The notes beneath the pieces were generated by a model. It made no database searches. It was not told where the DNA came from and saw only the letters and a program-made list of their open reading frames with translations. From Pedobacter sp. Leaf41 (GTDB lineage Bacteria; Bacteroidota; Bacteroidia; Sphingobacteriales; Sphingobacteriaceae), in the NCBI RefSeq assembly GCF_001422545.1, contig NZ_LMLE01000009.1, positions 1 through 64,000 on the forward strand: 64,000 nt of DNA, written 5' to 3'. Positions 43,541-51,982 of this stretch are shown here, piece after piece. Each line of letters opens with the position of its first letter. Position 1 is the first letter of the stretch. A program made the translations under genes and the position numbers.

Positions 43541-43830
43541 GAATAAAGTGGAATAAACTTGCAATTATTCAACTTTTAAATATTATTCAATACCTGGAAG
43601 ACAACAATCTTTTAGATTACGCAATCAAGATAGAAAAACAAATTTTATCATAAATAAGATCTTTACCAGTCAACTTCGATGTTTACCAAACAGATCGTTT
43701 AAAACGAAATAATGATAGAAGTTTCTATGCAGTTGAAATTGACGGCTATAGAATATCATTTAGGAAACTAGATCAGGAAATTAGAATACTAAGGATTAGA
43801 CATTCGGCAAGAAGACCGTTTACCAGATAA
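43537..43830 (+). pseudogene. RelE/ParE-family toxin interrupted by an in-frame stop
   Basis: ATG at 43537 overlaps the antitoxin stop. The frame reads MRIKWNKLAIIQLLNIIQYL and on to EKQILS, then TAA at 43651-43653, and continues in the same frame with IRSLPVNFDVYQTDRLKRNN, then FYAVEIDGYRISFRKLDQEI, ending IRHSARRPFTR and TAA at 43828-43830. The total of 97 codons fits RelE/ParE toxins (R-I-x-Y/F and C-terminal RHxxRRP). The stop is one substitution from AAA (Lys), which fits the alignment position. Either the toxin is inactivated or the base is a sequence error. Confidence 0.8.
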
Positions 43831-43842
43831 ATACTCTATGAT

Positions 43843-45102
43843 CTACTCAATAGCTTTTATCTTTGTTACCAAAAAACTCACTAATAACCCAAACACCCCA
43901 ATTACGGCATACGAGTATTGAAGGCTGGACAATGCTGAAATATAACCAATGAGGGGAGGTCCCATCAAAAAGCCTAAGTAACTCACACTAGAAACCATCG
44001 CGATAGCCATACCCGCCGACATTTTCCCATTTTTGCCGGCAACGCTGTAAACTGTAGGAACGATACTCGATACACCTATACCAACTAACATAAAACCGAT
44101 AGTTGCTGGAATAATATAAGGCAGGAATACAGAAAGAAACATCCCAGAAGATATAATTAAACCACTGATTTGAATGGTTTTTTTTCGTCCTAGGCTAGCA
44201 ATAATTCGATCACCCACAAACCTCCCGGTGGCCATCATGACCATAAAAGAAGCGTAACCTAAAATTACTAAAGAAGATGGTGCTTTAACGATTTCCTTGA
44301 AATAAACCCCGCTCCAATCGAACATGGCACCTTCTGTGGCCATGCTACAAAAACCAATAATTCCTAGCTGTAAAAGAACGCCTTCAGGCTTTACAAAAAG
44401 CTTTCCTTTCCGTTCAGTTCTCGTTCCTTTGCCAGGAACCAAGTGTTTATAATTTAAGAATACGTTTATAAAAATTAAAGCGACAATAATCCAGAAATGA
44501 TGATAAGGAACAATATGGAGATTAACCATTAATAAACCAACCAATGCCCCAGTGAAACCTGCAATACTCCAGGCGCCGTGAAAAGATGTCATAATAGGGC
44601 GACCAAATAATTTTTCTGCTTCTGAACCTTGTGTATTTACCGCAATATTGCACATATTTCCTATTACACCAAAGAGAAAGAGAAATGCGGCTAAGTGCCA
44701 GGAAGCCGTAGCCAGCCCCAGATTACTTAAGGCCAAAACATATAAGGGAGCCGTGATGGTCAAAATAGTTTTACTGCCATATTTGGTTACCAACCCACCT
44801 GAAATTGGCATAGTAACCAATTGCCCCAACGGAAGCGCCAACAAAATACTGCCAAGTTCGCCATCTGATAAATTTAAGCTGTGTTTGATATCAGGAATTC
44901 TACTCGCCCAGGAGGCAAATGCAATACCTTGGCCAAAATAAAACAATGAAACCGCTAACCGAATCCGGTTTGGAGAACTTTGGATTTGAACGGTTTTAAC
45001 TTCTGCCTGATTTAAAACTTCCTGATGCGTACTATTCTCTTCCAAAACTTGATTTTTAATATCCGGGGATCTGGCTGCAAAGTTCCTCAAATCAAATGGC
45101 AA
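43843..45102 (-). CDS. MFS transporter
   Basis: A protein of up to 419 residues with twelve membrane segments. SLFYFGQGIAFASWASRIPDIKHSLNLSDGELGSILLALPLGQ-type sequence at about 52-95 is typical of the FucP/YbjJ-like branch of bacterial MFS proteins, of unknown substrate. The frame opens with TTG at 45102 and has no ATG before the first helix, so the start is uncertain; the first 45 residues may be partly untranslated. It follows the terminator of the beta-propeller gene. Confidence 0.85.
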   Translation of the reverse strand: MPFDLRNFAARSPDIKNQVLEENSTHQEVLNQAEVKTVQIQSSPNRIRLAVSLFYFGQGIAFASWASRIPDIKHSLNLSDGELGSILLALPLGQLVTMPISGGLVTKYGSKTILTITAPLYVLALSNLGLATASWHLAAFLFLFGVIGNMCNIAVNTQGSEAEKLFGRPIMTSFHGAWSIAGFTGALVGLLMVNLHIVPYHHFWIIVALIFINVFLNYKHLVPGKGTRTERKGKLFVKPEGVLLQLGIIGFCSMATEGAMFDWSGVYFKEIVKAPSSLVILGYASFMVMMATGRFVGDRIIASLGRKKTIQISGLIISSGMFLSVFLPYIIPATIGFMLVGIGVSSIVPTVYSVAGKNGKMSAGMAIAMVSSVSYLGFLMGPPLIGYISALSSLQYSYAVIGVFGLLVSFLVTKIKAIE

Positions 45103-45183
45103 TTAAAAGATGTATTTATCATTTTAACTTAATAAAACCAAGTGGTATAATTATTTTAATTCGAGCCTACGGTTAAAAATAAA

Positions 45184-45206
45184 AAAACCGCCAAAAAGGC
45201 GGTTTT
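45184..45206 (-). terminator. terminator of the beta-propeller lipoprotein gene
   Basis: AAAACCGCC (45184-45192) and GGCGGTTTT (45198-45206) form a symmetrical hairpin, with runs of A on the plus strand side giving T after the stem on the minus strand, 23 bases beyond the stop. Confidence 0.88.
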
Positions 45207-45228
45207 AAATTATTGGTAGAAATGATAT

Positions 45229-46758
45229 TTATATTCTATTCGGCTGGAAAAATTTTACTACACCATCGCCCTCGCTGGCAACAATAAGTAAACTTCTTCC
45301 ATTCGGACTATCTTTTGGTTTTACAAATAATAAACCTTCCGGGGCATCTCCTGTACCAAACAATTGAACAAATTTAGGAGCAGATGGTGTGCTCACATCA
45401 TAAACTGCAATCATATCTACTCTTTCCATACCGATAAAAGCCAGGGTTTTGCCGTTTACTTCTGCCACTGTAACACCTTCAACTTCCACTCCTTTGTTAT
45501 CCGATCGGGTATCATCGTATTTGCCAGCATCGATAACCCGCTGTTCCAAATCTTTACCTACGTTGGCAATTAGTGCACCCGTATTTGCATTAATAATGCT
45601 CATGCTTCTTCCGCCAGTAGCATAAAGTTCATCGTAATCTCCATCCCCGTCAGTATCGCCAAAGGCTTTCGTTACCGTTAATCTACCCAGGTTTGCATCT
45701 AGTTGCAAAGTTGCCGCTGTAGGAAATTTTGTTGGATCTAACTTTAAACTTTTCACTCTTGCTTCTTCATCGTAACCTTTCCATGCTCTCGTATCACCTT
45801 CATTCGCTAATGCCAGATAAGATGTACCGCCAGTGCTGAAGTACGAAATGGCATCTGGTAAATAGAATGCTTTAATTGGCCAGTTTTCCAACTGAATCTT
45901 CTTTCCGCTTTTTTCGTCGTCGCTTACATCCCAGGCATTTTCGGCCAAGCTTATATCTCTTGTTCCTAGCGGAGTAATTTTAGTAATCGTTCCGGCAATG
46001 ATATCAACTTCGGCAACACCATTATTTTCCTGCAAGGTTACATAAGCTTTCTTCGAATCGGAACTTACTGCAATGTATTCCGGTTCAATATCTTGAGCAA
46101 AACTTGCTTTCGGACCATATATTCTAAAACCGCCCGCCACCAAAGTTGCTCTTTGCGATTCGAAAGCTGAGAAATCTAAAGTTTTAACTGAATAATTATC
46201 TTTGATATTAATCACTGATACCGTCCCTATTGGATCTACAGTATATTCATCATTGGGTTCGCCTTCATTTGCAGAAAGAATATAGTTTCCATCAGGGCTA
46301 AATGTTACCATATCGGGCATGGCGCCAACAGTCACTTTTTTTACTTCTGACAAATCTGATGTTTTCAATATTGCTACATCTCCATTGCCTTGCTTACTTG
46401 CTCCATCTAAAGCTATAGCCAATAAGCCATTGCTCACGGCAACACTATTAATCCCTGCGTTATTGGCATATAAAAGTGTTTTTATTTTGGTCACTGTAGG
46501 ATAACTGGCTAAATCCAATACCTCAACTTTAGCACCACCGTCGTTGCTCACCACAAAAAGCTTCTTAGTTGAAGGATCGTAAGCGGTGATTTCTGCTGCG
46601 GTTTCGCCGCCCAAATCTACTGAGGCTGTTTCCTTAAAACTCGCAATATCTTCGGCCACAATCGGCTCTCCTGTATCTACCGGTTCTGTTGTTTTTTTAC
46701 AGGCGCTTAAAGCAATCGTTGCAACCAATAAGGCAACGAAAAGTTTTTTACAATTCAT
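45229..46758 (-). CDS. choice-of-anchor I-type beta-propeller lipoprotein
   Basis: A 509-residue lipoprotein (lipobox ending SAC20, then KKTT). The body is a WD40/YVTN-like propeller of repeated strands, for example TFSPDGNYILSANEGEPNDEY at about 150-170, AVSSDSKKAYVTLQENN at about 230, and TDGDGDYDELYATGGRSMSI at about 370, matching the choice-of-anchor I family. Relatives are surface or periplasmic and sometimes joined to phosphoesterase domains; none is present here. Function unknown. Confidence 0.85.
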   Translation of the reverse strand: MNCKKLFVALLVATIALSACKKTTEPVDTGEPIVAEDIASFKETASVDLGGETAAEITAYDPSTKKLFVVSNDGGAKVEVLDLASYPTVTKIKTLLYANNAGINSVAVSNGLLAIALDGASKQGNGDVAILKTSDLSEVKKVTVGAMPDMVTFSPDGNYILSANEGEPNDEYTVDPIGTVSVINIKDNYSVKTLDFSAFESQRATLVAGGFRIYGPKASFAQDIEPEYIAVSSDSKKAYVTLQENNGVAEVDIIAGTITKITPLGTRDISLAENAWDVSDDEKSGKKIQLENWPIKAFYLPDAISYFSTGGTSYLALANEGDTRAWKGYDEEARVKSLKLDPTKFPTAATLQLDANLGRLTVTKAFGDTDGDGDYDELYATGGRSMSIINANTGALIANVGKDLEQRVIDAGKYDDTRSDNKGVEVEGVTVAEVNGKTLAFIGMERVDMIAVYDVSTPSAPKFVQLFGTGDAPEGLLFVKPKDSPNGRSLLIVASEGDGVVKFFQPNRI

Positions 46759-46846
46759 GGTTTATTTAATATCTGAACCGCAAAAATAAATTTGAACAAC
46801 GCTGTTTTTCAGTCGGTACTTGTTATCATTTTGTTAAGGAATTGAG

Positions 46847-46930
46847 GGAGCTTAGGGCATGGAGTTTGAAGCTTGGAGTTTAGAGTTTGGGGTTTGGAGT
46901 TCAGAGCATAACGTTTAGCGCAAGGAACGA
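46847..46930. repeat. twelve-unit heptamer array
   Basis: Units in register: GGAGCTT, AGGGCAT, GGAGTTT, GAAGCTT, GGAGTTT, AGAGTTT, GGGGTTT, GGAGTTC, AGAGCAT, AACGTTT, AGCGCAA, GGAACGA. Base 4 is G in eleven of twelve, and base 7 is T in nine. It lies between the beta-propeller gene and the REP-like element. Confidence 0.75.
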
Positions 46931-46977
46931 ATACACGGGCGCATAACTTTGTATGATATGCTATGGGTTTTGCATGA

Positions 46978-47056
46978 GGGATAGCAGTGGAAATCCTTTT
47001 TGTTGTTATCCTGAGCGTCGTCGGAGGACAATAAAAAGATTTGAACGAATAGCCCG
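46978..47056. repeat. REP-like palindromic element, larger relative
   Basis: GGGATA (46978-46983) pairs with TAGCCC (47050-47055) with the same internal A-G mismatch as the element at 59634. Inner arms AAATCCTTTTTGTTG and CAATAAAAAGATTT pair with a bulge. The loop holds TTATCCTGAGCGTCGTCGG, itself like another dispersed Bacteroidota repeat. Confidence 0.65.
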
Positions 47057-47153
47057 ACCCTTGCGTAGCTTGGGGCATGCCCGAAATTTTAAAAAATCTT
47101 TGAGAGATCTCCATATTTCAATGAAAATGACGATAATTAAAAAATCAGTTTCA

Positions 47154-47182
47154 CAAAAAAAGCCGATAATTTCTTATCGGCT
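47154..47182 (-). terminator. terminator of lpdA
   Basis: On the minus strand AGCCGATAA pairs perfectly with TTATCGGCT (47182-47174 and 47169-47161), loop GAAA, followed by seven T. It lies about 40 bases after the lpdA stop. Confidence 0.92.
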
Positions 47183-47195
47183 TCGTTATATCATT

Positions 47196-47215
47196 GATCT
47201 GTGAAGACACAGACC
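47196..47215. repeat. single GGTCTGTG-type hairpin
   Basis: GATCTGTG and CACAGACC pair with one mismatch around AAGA, between the lpdA stop and its terminator. Same family as the pair at 4380-4437. Confidence 0.5.
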
Positions 47216-47222
47216 AAGACAA

Positions 47223-48629
47223 TTAAATATGTATCGCTCTGTTTTCAGTTGCAGCCATTGCTGCTTCTTTCAATGCCTCGGTATAAGTTGGGTGAGCGTG
47301 GCAAGTACGGGCGATATCTTCAGCAGAAGCTCGGAATTCCATTGCAATAACTGCCTCAGCAATCATATCCGCAGCACGTGGACCGATCATATGTACACCT
47401 AAAACTTCATCTGTTGCGGCATCAGCCAAAACCTTGATAAAACCATCGGTATCCATGCTGGCTTTCGCACGTCCGCTTGCTTTAAATGGAAATGAGCCTG
47501 CTTTATATTTTGTACCTTTTTCTTTCAATTGCTCTTCTGTTAAACCAACAGATGCAACTTCTGGCCAGGTATAAACAACGCCTGGAATGAGGTTATAATT
47601 GATGTGTGGTTTTTGTCCGGCAATTGTTTCAGCTACATAAATTCCTTCATCTTCTGCTTTGTGGGCCAACATAGCGCCCGTAATTACATCGCCAATGGCA
47701 TAAACACCTGGTACCGAAGTTTCTAAATGCTCGTTTACCGGAACTTTCTTACCTCTTTCTTCAATAGTGATTCCAATTTTATCTAAGCCTAAACCTTCAG
47801 TGTAAGCTGTACGGCCAACCGCTACAATACAATAATCGGCGTCTAAAGAAATAGTTTCGCCTTTTGGATTTTCAGCAGTTACCGTAACCGTTTTACCCTT
47901 TGTGGTTGCGCCGGTAACTTTATGGCCCATGTAAAATTCCATGCCTAAGTTTTTCTTCAATACACGTTGAAGTTCTTTACCCAAACTTGCATCCATGGTT
48001 GCAATAATAGTTGGCAAAAATTCAACCACAGAAACTTTTGTGCCTAAACGGGCATAAACCGAACCTAATTCTAAACCAATAACTCCACCTCCAATAACCA
48101 CCATCGATTTTGGAACTTCTTTAATATTTAAAGCCTCAGTTGAGGTAATGATACGTTTTTTATCAATTGGCAAAAATGGTAACGTAGTAGGTTTTGAACC
48201 CGTTGCTATAATTACGTTTTTGGCTGTTAATGTTTCAGTAGAACCATCTGTCTTAGTGATTAAAACAGTATTTTTATCTACAAATGAACCCAAACCTTCG
48301 TACGAATCAATTTTGTTTTTCTTGAATAAATAAGTGATCCCGGCAGTATTCTGTGCAACAACATCGTCTTTACGAGCGATCATTTGGGGCATATTTACTT
48401 TCAGGTTTTTTAAATCGATACCATGAGTGGTAAAAGTATGAGCAGCGTTGTGGTAATGCTCTGAAGAATCTAACAAAGCTTTCGATGGAATACAACCAAC
48501 GTTAAGGCAAGTACCTCCAAAAGTTTTGTATTTTTCTATAACGGCAGTTTTTAACCCTAACTGAGCACAACGGATTGCGCCAACATAACCGCCCGGCCCT
48601 GAACCGATAACAACGACATCGTATTGCAT
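47223..48629 (-). CDS. lpdA: dihydrolipoyl dehydrogenase
   Basis: From ATG at 48629, 468 residues; the 30-residue longer frame to 48719 is partly repeat DNA. FAD motif VVIGSGPGGYVGAIRCAQLG at 6-25, redox disulfide C41/C46 in GGTCLNVGCIPSKAL, NAD motif VVIGGGVIGLELGSVYARLG at about 178, and the C-terminal His-Glu pair in CHAHPTYTE. It is the E3 subunit of the 2-oxo-acid dehydrogenase complexes and reoxidises lipoamide. E1 and E2 genes are not nearby. Confidence 0.96.
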   Translation of the reverse strand: MQYDVVVIGSGPGGYVGAIRCAQLGLKTAVIEKYKTFGGTCLNVGCIPSKALLDSSEHYHNAAHTFTTHGIDLKNLKVNMPQMIARKDDVVAQNTAGITYLFKKNKIDSYEGLGSFVDKNTVLITKTDGSTETLTAKNVIIATGSKPTTLPFLPIDKKRIITSTEALNIKEVPKSMVVIGGGVIGLELGSVYARLGTKVSVVEFLPTIIATMDASLGKELQRVLKKNLGMEFYMGHKVTGATTKGKTVTVTAENPKGETISLDADYCIVAVGRTAYTEGLGLDKIGITIEERGKKVPVNEHLETSVPGVYAIGDVITGAMLAHKAEDEGIYVAETIAGQKPHINYNLIPGVVYTWPEVASVGLTEEQLKEKGTKYKAGSFPFKASGRAKASMDTDGFIKVLADAATDEVLGVHMIGPRAADMIAEAVIAMEFRASAEDIARTCHAHPTYTEALKEAAMAATENRAIHI

Positions 48630-48669
48630 AATTTCTTGAGAATTTTGATTAATCAAAGGTAGGGAAAAA

Positions 48670-48697
48670 GGCGGAAAGCTGAAAGTCAAAAGCGCTA
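48670..48697. repeat. four-unit heptamer array
   Basis: GGCGGAA, AGCTGAA, AGTCAAA, AGCGCTA keep a 7-base register upstream of lpdA; the last base is A in all four. Confidence 0.5.
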
Positions 48698-48825
48698 ACC
48701 TGCAATGGAAAAAGCACAATTTTACAATGAAAAAGGATTGATATTGAAATATCTAACCTTGTTTTAATCTGTGTAGCCTTAAGATGGTTTAGGCTACTAC
48801 GCGCTGCGTTTAAAAGCTTAAGACA

Positions 48826-49491
48826 CTACAAAATTCCATGCTCCAGGATATAAGTTTTCACGTGAGCGAAATTTAAAAATAGTTGGTCGGCAATTTTTAA
48901 TTTTTGGTGAGCCCTAACATTATTTTGCACTGCATAGGTCATTATTCCAGCTGCCATTGCCGATTTTACACCATTTATAGTATCTTCAAATACAATACAT
49001 TCGTCTTTCTGGAGCCCCAGTTTTTGAACGCAAATATTGTAACTTTCAGGATCAGGCTTGCTTTTCGTTACATCGGTTCTTGTGACAAATAATGTAAAAT
49101 ATTTAGCCAATCCATTTCTCGCAAAAACCGCATCTACATCTATTTTCGGGCTTGCAGTAACCACGGCCAGGGTAAATCCCTTATCGTAAAAATACTGAAC
49201 AAAATCTAGTGCAAATGGCATTAGGGCAATATCTTTTGTTCTAAATCCATCGAAGGTGAGTTGCTCTCTTCGCTTTATAAAATCATCCAGATCTGCATCT
49301 ATTTTATACTTGCTGATAATCGTTTTTGCATTTTGAGGCAAAGGAATACCAGCATAATTGCTCAGCCAATCCTTGAAATCAAGCACCACATGATATGGGG
49401 AAAGAAACTCATTCCAACAATCAAAGTGAAACTTTTCGGAATCAATTAATGTTCCATCTAAATCAAATAGCAGCGCTTTTATTTTACTCAT
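48826..49491 (-). CDS. HAD-superfamily phosphatase/phosphomutase
   Basis: A 221-residue subfamily I protein with a helical cap. Motif I is LLFDLDGTLIDSEKFH at about 7-22, motif II VVTASPK at about 110, the Lys lies in KSKPDPESY at about 145, and motif IV is CIVFEDTINGV. It resembles beta-phosphoglucomutase and sugar phosphatases (2-deoxyglucose-6-phosphate or similar). The DLDGT form of motif I suits hydrolases better than the mutase earlier in the window. Substrate unknown. Confidence 0.88.
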   Translation of the reverse strand: MSKIKALLFDLDGTLIDSEKFHFDCWNEFLSPYHVVLDFKDWLSNYAGIPLPQNAKTIISKYKIDADLDDFIKRREQLTFDGFRTKDIALMPFALDFVQYFYDKGFTLAVVTASPKIDVDAVFARNGLAKYFTLFVTRTDVTKSKPDPESYNICVQKLGLQKDECIVFEDTINGVKSAMAAGIMTYAVQNNVRAHQKLKIADQLFLNFAHVKTYILEHGIL

Positions 49492-49509
49492 ATTTTTTAA
49501 AGTTTATCA

Positions 49510-49625
49510 ACCAGATTTTCCTTCTGGATGATTACACAGATTAATAGATTTCAAAGATTAAAATTGTTTTTCCGCCTGGCATCTAACTTCCGCCTCGGAT
49601 TTTCGAATCTAACCTACGGACTTTC
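49510..49625. repeat. degenerate repeat tract
   Basis: GATTACACAGATTAATAGAT resembles a common Bacteroidota degenerate repeat. The following tract on the minus strand contains recurring AGTCCGT, AATCCGA, GGCGGAA and GTTAGAT units roughly seven bases apart. Register is weaker than in the clear arrays. Confidence 0.35.
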
Positions 49626-49628
49626 AGA

Positions 49629-50813
49629 TTACCTGATCACTTCAAATAAAAAAAATTGTTGAACTTGTGCTTTACCAAAATTGTTATCTACACAGAAAAT
49701 TAATGTATTATTTCCATTTGGCAATTTCGGCCCAAAAGTAATCCCTTCAATATTATCAATATGCATATTCAAAGAATCGAAATCGAAAAGCAGTTTTTTA
49801 TTTAATGGTTTAGGCGGATTAGCAATAAAAGATGGGTTGTTGATTACATTTTCAGCGCCATCCAAATCAACCAAATAGAGTTTTACAAAAGAGTGATCAT
49901 CGCGTCCTTTTGCCCACGCTCTTTCCATCACCAATAGCGTATGATTATTTATAGTCAGAATTTCAGAAATACCATTCAAATTCCAATCACTTTCTGCTGT
50001 CGGCTTAATTGGCAAAGCATCTAATCTGTATGCATATTGTGCTGTATTTTGTTTTTTATCTACATCAAATTTCACAATTCTTGTTAAGGCTCGATCAAAT
50101 TCGAAATGCGACTGCTCACCGTCTTGATATAAGGGTTCCTCTAAACTGGCATATAAAGTTTTGAAATTATCTGCATAGGCTAAACCTTCAAAAAAGGCAT
50201 TTTTACGAACGCCGTAATGCTGTTTGGTGATGTGAAAACCTGCAGGAAGCGGAATGGTATCTACATATTTTCCTGTTGTAGAAATGAATGTTAGTGCAGG
50301 CTGAACAATAGTTGTGTCCGTTTTTCTGTAAAGTCGTTCGCCCTCGTTGCTCCAAACAAAAGTTTGTTTTATCGGGTTATAGCGAACCGACTCTCCATCA
50401 GCTTTTGAATTTTTACCGTATTGATATTTCGGATATTGCGTTCCATCTTTTTGCAGGATAAAGGTAACTCCTGTTAACCTAACCGTATCTATTTTACTTT
50501 CTTTGATATCAATTTCTGCGGTGTAAATTCTCGCTGGACTAAACTGCGATGGATCGTCGCTAATCAGATAATATTGATTGTTTTTTGTGTCATAATCAAT
50601 ACCGGATAAACCACCCACCAATGTATTCTGGAAAGTTCCATTAAGCGGCATAATGTATTCGCTCAAAAATTTTAGGGATGAAATCGAATTTTCCTTATTT
50701 CTATCAACAACATTTTTTGTTGTGGAACACGAAGAAAACAATAGGATAGCAACAAAATTGAAAAGGGAGATTTTCGAGAATATTTTTTTCAAATCGAAAT
50801 GTTTTGGTGGCAA
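49629..50813 (-). CDS. phytase-like esterase-domain lipoprotein
   Basis: A protein of up to 394 residues with a lipobox ending SSC29, then STTK. The body resembles the esterase-like-activity-of-phytase family: LVGGLSGIDYDTKNNQYYLISDD at about 65-88, GESVRYNPIKQTFVWSNEGE at about 140, and LNGISEILTINNHTLLVMERA near 280. The frame opens with TTG at 50813 and has no ATG before the signal segment, so the start codon is either TTG or wrongly placed. Probably periplasmic or outer-membrane; reaction unproven. Confidence 0.8.
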   Translation of the reverse strand: MPPKHFDLKKIFSKISLFNFVAILLFSSCSTTKNVVDRNKENSISSLKFLSEYIMPLNGTFQNTLVGGLSGIDYDTKNNQYYLISDDPSQFSPARIYTAEIDIKESKIDTVRLTGVTFILQKDGTQYPKYQYGKNSKADGESVRYNPIKQTFVWSNEGERLYRKTDTTIVQPALTFISTTGKYVDTIPLPAGFHITKQHYGVRKNAFFEGLAYADNFKTLYASLEEPLYQDGEQSHFEFDRALTRIVKFDVDKKQNTAQYAYRLDALPIKPTAESDWNLNGISEILTINNHTLLVMERAWAKGRDDHSFVKLYLVDLDGAENVINNPSFIANPPKPLNKKLLFDFDSLNMHIDNIEGITFGPKLPNGNNTLIFCVDNNFGKAQVQQFFLFEVIR

Positions 50814-50839
50814 AAGTATAGAATTTGATGAAATAAATA

Positions 50840-50868
50840 AGCCGTTCCAATTTAATATTGAAACGGCT
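50840..50868 (-). terminator. terminator of the RPG-rich protein gene
   Basis: AGCCGTTCCAAT and ATTGAAACGGCT pair across TTAAT with one mismatch, 24 bases beyond the minus-strand stop; T-rich sequence follows on the minus strand. Confidence 0.75.
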
Positions 50869-50891
50869 AAATTTTTTATCCCATGAATGGT

Positions 50892-51791
50892 TTAAAACAA
50901 CTTGCCAATGATGCGATAAGAAATCTTATCTCCATCGATAACTTCTTCGTAATAAACATCGGTAGGAGAAACAAAATACTTCTCATTTTTAATGGTTACC
51001 TCTCTACATCCATCTGGCAACTGTGTAATAATTTCGCCTATTTGATGGGTATCAACCGGGCCATCAGTTGTATTTAACACGCCATCTTTTCCAGCAACAA
51101 TATAAACCGTAGCGCCATCTGCATTTTGGCCCTGAGTATAGTAAACACCTTTATATTCATAGTAGTCTACCCCATCAATAGTGACCAGGTTTGCATCTTG
51201 TGGCAAGCTTGGTACTTCTGCTCCAACTGGTGGTACTACTACTTCATATTGGTTATTATTTTGCTGATAAAATAATCCCCCGGAATAATAAAACTGGTTC
51301 GGACCATAATTAAACGGGTAATAACCATATGGTAAAACGCCAATTCTAAAACCTAAAAACGGCCTGTAAAAATTATAATAGCTGTAATATGGTCGATAGT
51401 ATGGTCTTCGAAAACCTGGGCGATACCCATAACCCGGCCGGTAATTTCCACCTGGGCGAAATCCTGGTCTGTTATAACCTGGTCTGTTGTAACTATACCC
51501 AGAGCGTTCAGGCCTGCCTGAATTGGAGCGACCAAATCCTAGATCTATTGACGTGTTTGAACCTCTATTTGGAACCTGCGACATCCTATTATTTGATGGA
51601 GCCTGCATAGAAGGCTGCCTCGATATACTACCTCTTGATGGTGAAACGGAGCTTGACCTACCGCCTCCAGCACTTGATGAACCCCCGCTACTTCTACTTG
51701 GGCGTTGAGCTGAAACACTTTCGACAGTCAAAGTTGTCATCATCGCTACCGCAGCCAAAATAACTATTCCTTTATTTAATAACCTTTTCAT
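50892..51791 (-). CDS. DUF6515-like exported protein with Arg-Pro-Gly-Tyr tract
   Basis: A 299-residue protein with a signal peptide (cleavage after VSAQ, about 29). Residues 30-95 are low-complexity Ser/Gly/Arg, residues 95-145 are a tract of repeated RPGY/NRPGF/RPYY units, and residues 170-299 form a folded domain with repeated beta motifs (VDYYEYKGVYYTQ, EKYFVSPTDVYYEEV), resembling DUF6515. Probably cell-envelope located. Function unknown. Own terminator. Confidence 0.75.
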   Translation of the reverse strand: MKRLLNKGIVILAAVAMMTTLTVESVSAQRPSRSSGGSSSAGGGRSSSVSPSRGSISRQPSMQAPSNNRMSQVPNRGSNTSIDLGFGRSNSGRPERSGYSYNRPGYNRPGFRPGGNYRPGYGYRPGFRRPYYRPYYSYYNFYRPFLGFRIGVLPYGYYPFNYGPNQFYYSGGLFYQQNNNQYEVVVPPVGAEVPSLPQDANLVTIDGVDYYEYKGVYYTQGQNADGATVYIVAGKDGVLNTTDGPVDTHQIGEIITQLPDGCREVTIKNEKYFVSPTDVYYEEVIDGDKISYRIIGKLF

Positions 51792-51982
51792 GTTTGTTTA
51801 AATTAATCATAAATATGACGAGTAAAGCATTCGAAAGATTAGTCGTTAACATTATTTAACTAAATTCTGATGGAGCAATGACGATCGCCTCTAAGGCAGC
51901 TAACAAACCTTTTACGGGATGTTTTTTCTAATCAATTTCTAATCACCTATATTTAAATTTTATTACTAAAAACCAAACCTGA

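Noticed and set aside
48630..48719. 30-residue extension of dihydrolipoyl dehydrogenase
   Set aside because: The FAD motif begins at residue 6 from ATG 48629, and the extension includes a heptamer array.
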